This document shows, piece by piece, positions 9,907 through 18,988 of a DNA stretch of 64,000 bases; the first letter of the stretch is position 1; each line of letters starts with the position of its first letter. A program made the translations under genes and the position numbers. The notes below the pieces were generated by a model that was not told where the DNA came from, did no database searches, and saw nothing but the letters and a program-made list of their open reading frames with translations. This stretch comes from DATMNI01 sp035570275 (GTDB lineage: Bacteria > Acidobacteriota > Terriglobia > Bryobacterales > Bryobacteraceae): the NCBI GenBank assembly GCA_035570275.1, contig DATMNI010000226.1, positions 1-64,000 on the forward strand. The letters run 5' to 3'.

Positions 9907-12057
9907 CTACGGCAGCAGCGCGATGGGGGCGCGCCAGAAGGCGAACTTCTGGCCGGCCGGGTCCAGTACGCTCACCTGGCAAGTGTACTTGCCGGGTTGC
10001 AGCTTGGCCATGGGCACGCTGAACCTCACGGGCAGGGCCTTCGATTTGGCGTTCAGGCCTTCGGTGATCTGCAGGGGCGCGGTCTCGAAAGCCTTTACTT
10101 TGCCGCGATAGAAACTCACGCTGGCCACGATTGGCCTGGTAGTGTCGGAATCGGGCTGGTAGGCTTCCAGGAAGACGTACATGTCCTGGTCCTTCCTGAA
10201 GACGTTGGTCACGCTGGGGACAAGCTTTTGGTTATCCTGCACCAGCGGGTTAGAGGCGAGCAACTTCTTGTCTTTTTCGGCGGTGGCGAGGGAGTCCTTC
10301 ATGTCCTGGCGCTGATTGCTGAGGACCACGGAACTGATGGGCAAATACTTTACCTGGGTGGTGAGATCGGGCACGGTGAATGTTCTTTGGAGCGTACCCA
10401 TCTTGCCGGTAGTGTTTTCACGTGTCAGGAACTTCAGGGTGTAGGTGCCCGGCGCAAGGGTGAAGCCGGTGTCGTAGGCCAGGGTGCGCTTAGCCAACTG
10501 CGAGGCGGTTTCGCCTTTGAGCTTGATTTCCTGATAGTCGCGAACGTTGCCCTGCGTGACTCCCTTGGCGTCCTTCACTTCCCCAATGAAATCGATCTTA
10601 GTGGTATCGGCGCCGCCATGTTTGGCTAGTTCGAGCTCACTGCCGGGGATTTTGATCGTGACGGGGACGAAGTACCGGTCGCGGGCCAGGCGGAAATAAT
10701 CCACTTCCGCCACTATGGAAATATCGGTCACGGGATCGCCCAGCATCAGAGCCTCCTGAAGCTGGCGTTCCTTGTCGGATGACGTGAACTGCTTGAAGTT
10801 CTTGCCGGCAAAGTAACCGGGGCGGTAATCCAACTTAGCCACCGCCGTGTTATTGACGGTCAGTTTGATGCGGCGGTAGCGGCCGTCCAGGTTCATATTG
10901 GTGCTGTAATAGCCGATCATGTAGTAACTGGAGATATCCTTTTGCGCCTGCTGGATTCCCAGCGCCAGGTCGTTGTTGTCGAGCAGCGCTTTGCCGCCGG
11001 TGTCGGCCGCCAGCGTATACAGAGTCTCCTGCTGGCCCTGGAAGCTGCTCTGCTGGGTGCGCGACGAGCTGCCGGAATACATGCCGGCGCCGCCCGGGGA
11101 GCCTTTGGTGGCATCGCCCAGCGGGGCCGAGGCAACCAGGCCGCGGGCGTCGATCGGGTAGAATGCCACGTTGTTGCGGATGGCGGCGTTGATAGTGGCG
11201 CGCAATTGCGCTTCGTTATCGATGCCGGTCTTGCTGACGCCGCTGGCGAAATAGACCAGCGCCTTCTTTTCGGAAAGCGCTCCCAACATCTTGGCGGCGG
11301 ATTCCAGGGCCGCCAGTTTGCGGTCGGTGTTGAAGATATTGAATTCGGTATCGTCGGCCGTATAAGCGGCGCCGGTGTCCTCTTCGTTATCGGCGCCGGT
11401 GGCGCCATCCACGGCCAGGTCGCTGCCTTCGCCGATGGTCAGACCTTTAACCACTTTGGCCAGCGCGTCGCGGTCGTCGGTGAAGTCCTGCAGGAGTTTC
11501 ATGTCGGTGGAGAACGACATGATGGCCATCAGGTCGGACTGGGTCATCTGCGTCTTGAGGAACTTCTGAGCGGCGGTTTGGGCGCGGATCTGGTCCTGGA
11601 TCGGCATCGACGTCATGTCGAAGAACATCACCAGCAGGCGGCGGTCCTTGTACTTCACTTCGCCGGCTTTCGAAGGGGCGATCTGATTGGCGGTGACGGA
11701 TTTTACCGCCGGCGTGTCCGGGGCTTTGGCGACGGCCGGCTCGGGCGCGGCGGGGCGGGGCTGCAACTTGGGCTCAGGCATCACGGTCTCTTCCAATTCC
11801 TGGTATGCGAAAACCTTGATGTCCTGTTTCTTGCCGTCTTCGGTAATGGTAAAGTCTCCGGCCTTCAGGCCCTTCAGGGGCGCGCCGCTCTTGTCTTTGG
11901 CGAAGACATCCACAACTACTAACTGAGAGGTGGCTTCGAACTTAGCCACGCCCTTGGGTACCGCGGCGGCGGGAGTGTTCGGCTGCTGGGTCTGGGGCGG
12001 CTGCGCCGAAGCGATCATTAAGCCGCAGAGAAAGGTTGCAATGGTAGCTCGCATCAT
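9907..12057 (-). CDS. VWFA-related acidobacterial domain protein (secreted)
   Basis: The protein starts MMRATIATFLCGLMIAS, a Sec signal peptide. Met at 12057 or 12054 is preferred over the open frame start at 12087 because the signal then lies at the N-terminus. About residues 40-110 carry the region QLVVVDVFAKDKSGAPLKGL, and about 150-400 form a von Willebrand factor A-like domain (LLVMFFDMTSMPIQDQIRAQ, then YFASGVSKTGIDNEAQL). This matches the VWFA-related Acidobacterial domain family, almost confined to this phylum. The C-terminal half looks like beta-sandwich extracellular modules. It probably mediates binding in the periplasm or at the surface. It is last in the minus-strand cluster, after a TonB-receptor gene. 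Confidence 0.9.
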   Translation of the reverse strand: MMRATIATFLCGLMIASAQPPQTQQPNTPAAAVPKGVAKFEATSQLVVVDVFAKDKSGAPLKGLKAGDFTITEDGKKQDIKVFAYQELEETVMPEPKLQPRPAAPEPAVAKAPDTPAVKSVTANQIAPSKAGEVKYKDRRLLVMFFDMTSMPIQDQIRAQTAAQKFLKTQMTQSDLMAIMSFSTDMKLLQDFTDDRDALAKVVKGLTIGEGSDLAVDGATGADNEEDTGAAYTADDTEFNIFNTDRKLAALESAAKMLGALSEKKALVYFASGVSKTGIDNEAQLRATINAAIRNNVAFYPIDARGLVASAPLGDATKGSPGGAGMYSGSSSRTQQSSFQGQQETLYTLAADTGGKALLDNNDLALGIQQAQKDISSYYMIGYYSTNMNLDGRYRRIKLTVNNTAVAKLDYRPGYFAGKNFKQFTSSDKERQLQEALMLGDPVTDISIVAEVDYFRLARDRYFVPVTIKIPGSELELAKHGGADTTKIDFIGEVKDAKGVTQGNVRDYQEIKLKGETASQLAKRTLAYDTGFTLAPGTYTLKFLTRENTTGKMGTLQRTFTVPDLTTQVKYLPISSVVLSNQRQDMKDSLATAEKDKKLLASNPLVQDNQKLVPSVTNVFRKDQDMYVFLEAYQPDSDTTRPIVASVSFYRGKVKAFETAPLQITEGLNAKSKALPVRFSVPMAKLQPGKYTCQVSVLDPAGQKFAFWRAPIALLP

Positions 12058-12085
12058 AAGATAGAACCGAAAGGACGAAGACCAC

Positions 12086-12107
12086 ACAGGCCTGGAGGCC
12101 CGTGTTA
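12086..12107. repeat. Short palindromic intergenic repeat
   Basis: An imperfect 9-bp stem (12086-12094 with 12099-12107, one mismatch) around TGGA, followed by TTAC, lies between the TonB-receptor stop and the VWFA gene. It resembles the unit at 62899-62922 (CACAGGC-x-GCCTGTG plus TAC) and may belong to the same dispersed family. Confidence 0.4.
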
Positions 12108-15100
12108 CTAGAACCGGAACCGCAAGGTGGCGGTGATACTGCGCATGGCGCTCGGGCCGGCAAGCAGGCCGAGGTTGTTCGACCCGATGGTCGTATTAAA
12201 ACCTGAAAAGGTCACGTGGTTGAGCGCGTTGGTGGCGGCAATCTGGAGGTCGGCGCTGCGCCGCTCGCCAATGCGGAAGACGCGGCTGACGGAGCCGCGC
12301 AGACTGAACAGCGTGGGTCCGGTGATGGTATCGCGTCCCGCGTTGCCAAACTGGCCGGCGGCCGGCGCCGCGAAGGCCGCGAAGTTGAAGGGCTCGCCCG
12401 CCGGGGCATCGGTCACGGAAAGGCCGGTGGCATCGGCGCGCACGCTACCCGTGATGCCGGTACCGGTGGTGGTGGAGCGGTTGCCGCCTATGATCGGAGT
12501 GAGCGGCGCGCCGCTGGCGACCGTAATCATGTTAGTAACGGTCCAGTCTTTGAGCAGCGCACCCTTCCAGCCGTTCACCAGCGTACCGCCGCCCCTGCCC
12601 ACGCCGGTGCTGTATTGCCACATGAAATTGGCCGTGTTGGTGCGGTTGGTCGCCGACACAGCGCGCTCCGCCGCGGTGGTGAGGAAGTTTTGCGCCTGGA
12701 CGGCGTTGTCGATGGCCTTCGAATAGATGTAATTGGCGTTGAAGGAAACACCGTTGCGGAAGCGGCGGTTCAATTGGAACGAAGCGCTATGGTAAATGGA
12801 GTCGCCGTTGGACGATTCGTAAATGTAACCGGACGGAAACGGCAATGCTTTGGCGCCCGGAGGCGCCGAGTTGGGCAGCACGCTCTGATCGAGGCGCGTG
12901 CCCTTGGTGCCGTTATAAGTCACGGTGCCTACCAGCGAATGACCCAGGTCCTGCTGTACGGAAAGCTGCCAGATCTGCGCATAGCCGATCCGGTAGTTGG
13001 GATCGACGGCGTAAGTGTTGGTGAAAGCCGTGCCGGGCGGAACGATGAAGCCGTTCTGCAAGGTCAGAGGATTCGCCGGGTTGGTGGCAATGCTCAGCGT
13101 AGTCGAGTACGGTGGCTGCTGCGCCATGTTATTGGCGATGGTGTTATACACCTGAGTGTTGTAGTAAATGCCGTATCCGCCACGCACCACCATGGACTTC
13201 TTGGGAATGGGACGCCACGAGAAACCGAAGCGCGGCGAGAAGTTGTTGCGGTCCGGCCGCACCAGCGTGTTGGGGTACGCGCTGGACTGCCCGGCCAGCA
13301 CCGGTACGATCGATGCAAATCCGGGCGCCACATTCAGGTTCACTATCCGGTTGAAAAGTTCCGAGATCGGCGATGTGTAGTCGTAGCGTACGCCGAACTG
13401 GAGGGTTAACACCTGGCTGATCCGCCAGTCGTCGTTAGCATACACGTCGTAAGCCGTGGTCCGGTAATACAGGTTGCCGTTGCCGTAGCGCGCCGCGCTG
13501 GTATCCGGCGTCCCCAGCAGGAAATCGGCGAAATCGAAACCGGTTCCGTTGGCCGCGATCCCGTTGACGATGTTGCTGGTGGTCAACCCCGTGAAGGCAA
13601 AAGTACCTCGCGGGTTGGGGTCGGCAAAGCGGTTGTTCTGGCGCCGGCTGAAATCGCCGCCGAACGTCATGTTGTGCAGGCCGTGAACCCAGATGATGCT
13701 ATCCCCCGCCGCGCTGGTCTGGTTGCGCGTCAGCGCGGAGTTGCCGTCGGAGAGCGAAGCATAGTTGGTGAACGAAAGCGTCGGCGGTCCCCAGTTGAGC
13801 GGCGCCTGCGACGTGCCGGTGATCCCCAGGTCAGCCGCAACATTGTCGCGGTTGGCGAAGAAGGGCGAAGTCAGACTGGTGGCCCGGCTATAGGTGTAGC
13901 GCAGGTTGTTGATCACACGCGTGGTGAAGTTGTGCGACCAGGCGATGTTGGCGTTCCAGCTATGCCCGTTGCCGGTGTCGATAAAATCGAAAATATTCGG
14001 CGTGGTGTTATTGCTGCCCTGGTAACCCAGGCCGCCGTTGATGCGGTCCTTCTTGGTCAGCGTCTGGCTCAGGCGCGTGTTGAGGTTGTCCGAATTCTGG
14101 ACCGTCGTGATGGGCGTCTGGAAGTTGTACTTGTAGCCGGGGCCGTTGGGAGCGGGAAAATACTTCAGCAGACCCAGTGACGCCGTGTTGATCCGGTTCC
14201 CCGGGATTACGTTTCCGGGAAACGGACTTCCCGTGAGCGGATCGTAAATGGTCACCGGACCCTGCGCCCCGATGGATTGCGAAAAGTCGCCGGTCCTCTC
14301 CAGGAGCGTAGGCAGGGTCTGGGTGGCGGTGGTGCCATTGCGCGTCCGCCCCAACTGGTAGTTGAAGGTGAACGTACCCTTCGAATTGTCGAACAGTTTG
14401 GGAATCTTCAACGGCCCGCCGAACATGATGGTCGCGCGGGCTTTAGCGTAGGCTGGTTTGGCCGTATCCTGCCCATTGATGGAATAGCTGCGGGCGTCCC
14501 AAACCGAGTTGTCCAGGGTGAAGGCCGCATTACCGTTGTATTGCGCGCGCGGATTTCTGCGACCATTGCCGAAGGAGTTCACGCCGGCCCGTCCGCCGGG
14601 ACCACGGCCCTGGGCCCGGTCGCCGCCTCTTCCACCGGGACCGCCACGGCCACCGCCAAATCCACCGGGACCGCCGCGTCCACCGAATCCGCCCGGTCCA
14701 CCGAATGCGCCAGGACCACCGCCGCCGGGACCGCCACGTCCTCCGCCAGGGCCACCGCGCCCGCCGCCCATTCCGTCGCCGCCAGGGCCGCCGCCGGTTC
14801 CGTCCATCCCCATCACGCCGCCCGGGCCGCCAAGGCCGCCGGGGCCGCCCATACCATCCATACCCATCCGCCCGCCGGGTCCGCCGAACCAGTCATTCTG
14901 CTGCGGCATATCCAATCCGCGGCTTACGCTGCCGTTCACTACGAAGGCGGCGTCCGCGCTCTGGCTCATATCGGCTGCGCTGGCTTCACTGATGGCGCCT
15001 TCAGCGGGGTTGAGCGCGGTGGCGTCGGCTGAAGCATTCACATCCAGGCGTTGAAAATTGTTGGCCTGGGCCAGGGACGGCCGCCCGCCGTTGGCGCCCT

Positions 15101-15623
15101 GCTGGCCCCGTCCGGTGCGGCCTTGACCGCCGCCTGCGCCTGCGGAACGCGGCGATGCGGGTGTCCCGGGTGTGGTCGAAGTCGAGGCTGTGGTAGAGGC
15201 CGGAGCCGCCGCCGGTTTGGCAGGCGTCGCCTGTGCCGTAGTTGCTGGAGCATCTGGCGTCGGCGCGGCCGATGGCGCCGCCGAAGGAGTTGTAATCGCA
15301 CTCATGGTCAGGAACGTCAGGTTCCACTCGGGGCTAGGCGCGTCCAAGGCGATGCCAACCTCCTTAGTGAGCTTGGCGAAACCGAGCATTTCGATTTCCA
15401 GCGTCCACGTGCCGTCCGCCAGATCAGCGAATCCATACCGGCCGTTGTCGTCGGTTGTGGTGGCAACCTTTTTGTCGCCCATGGTGGCGGTCACGGTTGC
15501 GCCCGGGATGGGAAGGCCGCCGAATTTCACGAAGCCGTGATGTTCGGCAGCCATCAGGCCGGACACCGCGATCCAGGCAGCCAGGGCGCGCCCGAAGAGT
15601 GTGTGGAGTGGGTGGAGTTCCAT
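12108..15623 (-). CDS. Oar-like TonB-dependent outer-membrane receptor with glycine-rich insert
   Basis: The 1171-residue protein begins with a hydrophobic signal region (ALAAWIAVSGLMAAEHHG) and a CarboxypepD_reg-like beta-sandwich (about 25-100: GATVTATMGDKKVATTTDDN). An Ala/Thr/Pro-rich linker (about 110-200) and a long Gly-rich block (about 238-346, mainly GGPGG, GMGG and GGRGG) follow. The rest is a beta-barrel with repeated Tyr/Asn-rich strands, ending in LRFRF with terminal Phe as in outer-membrane proteins. No clear N-terminal plug is seen between the Gly-rich block and the barrel. Such receptors import large substrates, often glycans or peptides, with TonB energy; the ligand is unknown. 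ATG 15623 has AGGTG upstream. The VWFA gene follows 50 bp downstream. Confidence 0.9.
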   Translation of the reverse strand: MELHPLHTLFGRALAAWIAVSGLMAAEHHGFVKFGGLPIPGATVTATMGDKKVATTTDDNGRYGFADLADGTWTLEIEMLGFAKLTKEVGIALDAPSPEWNLTFLTMSAITTPSAAPSAAPTPDAPATTAQATPAKPAAAPASTTASTSTTPGTPASPRSAGAGGGQGRTGRGQQGANGGRPSLAQANNFQRLDVNASADATALNPAEGAISEASAADMSQSADAAFVVNGSVSRGLDMPQQNDWFGGPGGRMGMDGMGGPGGLGGPGGVMGMDGTGGGPGGDGMGGGRGGPGGGRGGPGGGGPGAFGGPGGFGGRGGPGGFGGGRGGPGGRGGDRAQGRGPGGRAGVNSFGNGRRNPRAQYNGNAAFTLDNSVWDARSYSINGQDTAKPAYAKARATIMFGGPLKIPKLFDNSKGTFTFNYQLGRTRNGTTATQTLPTLLERTGDFSQSIGAQGPVTIYDPLTGSPFPGNVIPGNRINTASLGLLKYFPAPNGPGYKYNFQTPITTVQNSDNLNTRLSQTLTKKDRINGGLGYQGSNNTTPNIFDFIDTGNGHSWNANIAWSHNFTTRVINNLRYTYSRATSLTSPFFANRDNVAADLGITGTSQAPLNWGPPTLSFTNYASLSDGNSALTRNQTSAAGDSIIWVHGLHNMTFGGDFSRRQNNRFADPNPRGTFAFTGLTTSNIVNGIAANGTGFDFADFLLGTPDTSAARYGNGNLYYRTTAYDVYANDDWRISQVLTLQFGVRYDYTSPISELFNRIVNLNVAPGFASIVPVLAGQSSAYPNTLVRPDRNNFSPRFGFSWRPIPKKSMVVRGGYGIYYNTQVYNTIANNMAQQPPYSTTLSIATNPANPLTLQNGFIVPPGTAFTNTYAVDPNYRIGYAQIWQLSVQQDLGHSLVGTVTYNGTKGTRLDQSVLPNSAPPGAKALPFPSGYIYESSNGDSIYHSASFQLNRRFRNGVSFNANYIYSKAIDNAVQAQNFLTTAAERAVSATNRTNTANFMWQYSTGVGRGGGTLVNGWKGALLKDWTVTNMITVASGAPLTPIIGGNRSTTTGTGITGSVRADATGLSVTDAPAGEPFNFAAFAAPAAGQFGNAGRDTITGPTLFSLRGSVSRVFRIGERRSADLQIAATNALNHVTFSGFNTTIGSNNLGLLAGPSAMRSITATLRFRF

Positions 15624-15839
15624 TTGGTAACACCTTCATGGCGACGGGGAAATCGCCAATGTTACCGCAGCAACCCAGAAATAAATTGGAACTCTAAGGA
15701 AAGAAAGGGAAAAGTGCTAAGTCGTGCAGCCGGCGCAGGGACGCTCCGGCTGCCGCGAATGTTGCGGATTCGATTACCGGAAGAAGATGCCGCTGATGCC
15801 TTTCAGTTCACAAGATCGAGCCAGGCTTAGCCTGGTGAC

Positions 15840-15900
15840 CAAAGGCGCAAAGACCGCAAAGAAACCCTCCTTGGTTCTCTTGGCGTTCTTTGCGCCTTTG
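15840..15900. repeat. 14-bp perfect inverted repeat in intergenic region 15624-15921
   Basis: CAAAGGCGCAAAGA (15840-15853) pairs perfectly with 15887-15900 across a 33-nt loop, with further GCAAAGAA / TTCTTTGC pairing inside. It lies just downstream (minus strand) of the TonB receptor ending at 15922 and may act as terminator or 3' stabiliser. The CTTTGCGCCTTTGCG-type motif recurs in intergenic regions of many environmental genomes (recollection, not checked). Nothing else is recognised in 15624-15921. Confidence 0.6.
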
Positions 15901-15921
15901 CGCCTTTGCGTGAGGGGGTTC

Positions 15922-18900
15922 CTAGAACGAGAACCTCAGTGACACGTCAATCTTGCGGTTGAAGGTGGCGCCGCCGCCGCTGCCCATACTGGCGAAGCCG
16001 CCGGCCAGGCTGCGGGACACCCCGAAGTAGGGCGACGACAGGTCGCCCGAGGGCGCTGCGAAGTTGGTGTGGTTGATGGCGTTCGAAGCGTTCACACCGA
16101 ACGTCAGGTTGTAGCGCCGTCCGCTGGCCGCGCCACCCATCATGCCGCCGGGGCCGCCGCCCATCGGTCCCATCATGGCTCCTGGAGGCGGACCGCCGCC
16201 GCCGGGGCGTCCGCCGCCCATGCCGCCGCCACCACCCATGCCACCGCCAGGCCCGCCGCCCATCATTCCGCCCATACCGGATGGACCAGACTCGCCTTTG
16301 CCGCCGAAAGTCCATGTGCGGGAAAGCCGCAGGTTGACGTTGGCTGTGGAGGGGCCGCGGGCGGAATTGCGCGATATGGTCGGGCTGCCCGGCGCCGGGT
16401 TCAGATTGAAGCAGCCGAAGGCGGCCTCATAAATCAGGGAACTCCCGGTGCATGCCGATGGGCTCACGCCCGCCAGCAGGGCCGGCCGCTCGGCCGTAAT
16501 CCCGTCGCCGTTCGAGTCGCGGCCGGTGGTGATGTTGTAGGGCGAACCGCTCGCGAGGATGATGAACGGGCTCACCGAAAACTTCAGCGGCAGCGGCAGC
16601 GAACTGCCTACCACCACGCGGTGCCGCACGTCGGCGAACGAACTCGGCCCCCATTCGGCCCGCAGGTTGTAAGGATCGGCCGGCGCGCCTTCGGCGTCGC
16701 TTTTGCCGTACGAAAGCATGTAGAAGCCGAAGACGAAGACCTTCTTGAAGTTGACGCTGGGCGCCATCTGGATCATGTTGGTGCGGCTGAAGCCGGTGGA
16801 TTCGGTGAGGTTGCGGAACTGCGAATCGCCGAAGGGGAAGGCGCCGCCATTTATACCAGCGATGGGGGCGTTGATGTCGCGCGACCGCAGCAGGTGCGTG
16901 CCGCGGCCATTGATGTAGTTCACGCTCAGGCGCACGGCCTTATTGATCTGACGGTCCACCCCAATGCTCGCCTGGTAGTTGCGCGGCGCCACGTACCCGC
17001 TATCCACGTACTGCAGGTTCTGCGATTGCTTGCCGGCGGCCAGCGAATCGAGCGTGGGAATGGACGGGAAGAACGAGGGGTTGATGATGAAATAGGACTG
17101 CTGCGTTACGCCGTTGAAACGCAGCGCGCTCAGCGTGGCCGTGTCGGCCAGACGGTCGAAGAAGATGCCGAAGCCGGCGCGCAGCACGGTCTTCCCGGCC
17201 TTACCGCCCTTGCTGTCGATTCCCCAGGCAATGCCGATGCGCGGCGAAAAATCCTTGTGGTCCGAAATATTGGTCTGGTCTTCGTAGCGCAGGCCGTAGC
17301 TGATGGTGAGGTTGGGCCGCGCCCGCCAATCGTCGTTCACGAACAGGCCCATATCGAACTGGTTGATCGACGTGGTGGGCGTGCCGGCACTCAGCAGAAA
17401 TTGCGCGGCCCCGCCGCCCAACAGGCGGATTTGCGCATCGCTCAGTCCCGCCTTCTGGAAGAGCAGCGTGCGCCGGTAAACTTCCAGCGCGCTGAGCTGA
17501 ACCGAGGTGCCGAAGATGGGGTTGTTGTTGGAGTCCAACTGCGGCCCTTCGCCGCCCAGGAAATTATAGGAGCCCCCAAAATTACTCACCGAAGTATTGT
17601 CGTTGAACGATTGACGCGCGCGGCCGCCCCATTTGATGGTATGGGTCTTGTAAGTGAAAGTGGAAGTATTGGAAAGCTCCAGCCGGTTCTGCGTGCCGCC
17701 CGAGTTGCCGATCTGCGCGCCGCCGCCGGTGAATGCGCCCTGCACCGAAATGGAGGGAATGGTGTTGTCGCCGATGCTGGCAGTATTGCTGCGCATGAAC
17801 TGGAAGCGTGTTTCATTGATGAATCGCGGGCTCACCACGTCGGTCTCGGTGGCCTGCACGGTGTTCTCGGCACTGGTCTGGTTATAAGCCTTGGATGCCA
17901 GGTTGAAACTGCCCACGCCCTGCTTTTCGAAATCCAGACGGGTGTTCTGGTAACGCACCGTCAGGGAGTTGGTGGGGTTGATGGCGTAATCCAGGCGCGG
18001 GCTGATGGTAGTGAACGTCTGCGGGGTCAGAATGGTCTGGTTGATGGTTACCGGATTCAGGTTGGCATCCAGATCGGTGGCCAGAATGAAGGCGTTCTCC
18101 GTGGTGCTGCGCCGCATGGCATCGAAACTAAATGACGCCTTCTGTTTCTTGATCGGCCCGCTGAGATTGACGCCGAACATATCCTGGCGGTACTGCGGCC
18201 GTTGGGATTGCGCCAGCAGCGCGCTGCGCGAATTCAGCGCCTCCTTATTGTATTGGCCGAAAAGCTGGCCGCGGATCATGTCGGTGCCGGGTTTGGTGAA
18301 GATTTCGATGCGGCCGAAGCCCGGCCGTTCGTACTCCGGCGAAAAGGGGTTGGAATTGACGCGCACTTCGCGGATGGACGATTTGTTGGGCAGGTTGCCG
18401 CCGGTAAAGCCATCGATGTAGATCTGCCCGCCGCTCGGGCCCGCGCCCGGACCGGCCATGGCTTGTAGCTGTGCCGAGAGTTCGTCGGGGTCGTCGGAAA
18501 GCGCCGACAGTTCTTTTTCGCCAAGCACCAGCGCGCCCGCGTTGTTGGTGGGGTCGGCGGTCACCTTGTTGGCTTCGTCGTCGACGTTCACCACCTGGGT
18601 TTCGGATTCGATGATGAGTTGGGCATCGAGAGTGGTGGGGCCATCGATTTCGAAATCCTGCTTGCCGCTGGGGCTGAAGCCTTTGGCGAGGACGCGGACG
18701 TTGTACTTACCGGGGCGCAGCGCGGGGAAATTATACTGGCCGCTGCTGTCGGTGGCCTTGCGTTGTTCGCCGCCGGGACCGCGTAGCTGCACCAGCGCGC
18801 CGGGAACCAGAGCGCCCGAAGGATCGGTGATGGTGCCGTGCAGTGCGGGCGCCGGGGGAGCCTGCGCGGGCAGCGTCGCGGCCGCGCCGAACAGGCAGAA

Positions 18901-18933
18901 AAATAGTGCGCAGATGTAGTGACTGAGTTTCAT
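15922..18933 (-). CDS. Oar-like TonB-dependent outer-membrane receptor with C-terminal glycine/methionine-rich block
   Basis: ATG 18933 is chosen because it opens a proper signal peptide (MKLSHYICALFFCLFGAAAT), with AAGAAAG upstream; the frame is open further upstream but that part is low complexity. The 1003-residue protein has a CarboxypepD_reg domain (about 33-105: GTITDPSGALVPGALVQLRG), a plug-like region (about 130-260 with GGQIYIDGFTGGNLPNKSSI) and a beta-barrel ending VSLRFSF. A block of GGM/GGG/PGG repeats (about 884-937) interrupts the last barrel strands. It is probably co-transcribed with the DUF5666-like gene 55 bp upstream, and it precedes the second TonB receptor by about 300 bp containing an inverted repeat. 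Confidence 0.9.
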   Translation of the reverse strand: MKLSHYICALFFCLFGAAATLPAQAPPAPALHGTITDPSGALVPGALVQLRGPGGEQRKATDSSGQYNFPALRPGKYNVRVLAKGFSPSGKQDFEIDGPTTLDAQLIIESETQVVNVDDEANKVTADPTNNAGALVLGEKELSALSDDPDELSAQLQAMAGPGAGPSGGQIYIDGFTGGNLPNKSSIREVRVNSNPFSPEYERPGFGRIEIFTKPGTDMIRGQLFGQYNKEALNSRSALLAQSQRPQYRQDMFGVNLSGPIKKQKASFSFDAMRRSTTENAFILATDLDANLNPVTINQTILTPQTFTTISPRLDYAINPTNSLTVRYQNTRLDFEKQGVGSFNLASKAYNQTSAENTVQATETDVVSPRFINETRFQFMRSNTASIGDNTIPSISVQGAFTGGGAQIGNSGGTQNRLELSNTSTFTYKTHTIKWGGRARQSFNDNTSVSNFGGSYNFLGGEGPQLDSNNNPIFGTSVQLSALEVYRRTLLFQKAGLSDAQIRLLGGGAAQFLLSAGTPTTSINQFDMGLFVNDDWRARPNLTISYGLRYEDQTNISDHKDFSPRIGIAWGIDSKGGKAGKTVLRAGFGIFFDRLADTATLSALRFNGVTQQSYFIINPSFFPSIPTLDSLAAGKQSQNLQYVDSGYVAPRNYQASIGVDRQINKAVRLSVNYINGRGTHLLRSRDINAPIAGINGGAFPFGDSQFRNLTESTGFSRTNMIQMAPSVNFKKVFVFGFYMLSYGKSDAEGAPADPYNLRAEWGPSSFADVRHRVVVGSSLPLPLKFSVSPFIILASGSPYNITTGRDSNGDGITAERPALLAGVSPSACTGSSLIYEAAFGCFNLNPAPGSPTISRNSARGPSTANVNLRLSRTWTFGGKGESGPSGMGGMMGGGPGGGMGGGGGMGGGRPGGGGPPPGAMMGPMGGGPGGMMGGAASGRRYNLTFGVNASNAINHTNFAAPSGDLSSPYFGVSRSLAGGFASMGSGGGATFNRKIDVSLRFSF

Positions 18934-18988
18934 AAGTGTTCTTTCTTGTGTCGTTTTCCCGGTCGCTTTCGCGGTCACTTTTCGCGTG

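Noticed and set aside
14586..14910. Tandem GC-rich repeats that might suggest a CRISPR array
   Set aside because: They are Gly codon repeats inside a TonB receptor gene; there are no uniform spacers and no cas genes.
16069..18135. Long plus-strand open frame (688 codons) opposite the TonB receptor, and a similar one at 10942-11922
   Set aside because: Antisense shadows with His/Arg/Gly-rich non-protein-like composition; the minus-strand genes have clear domains.
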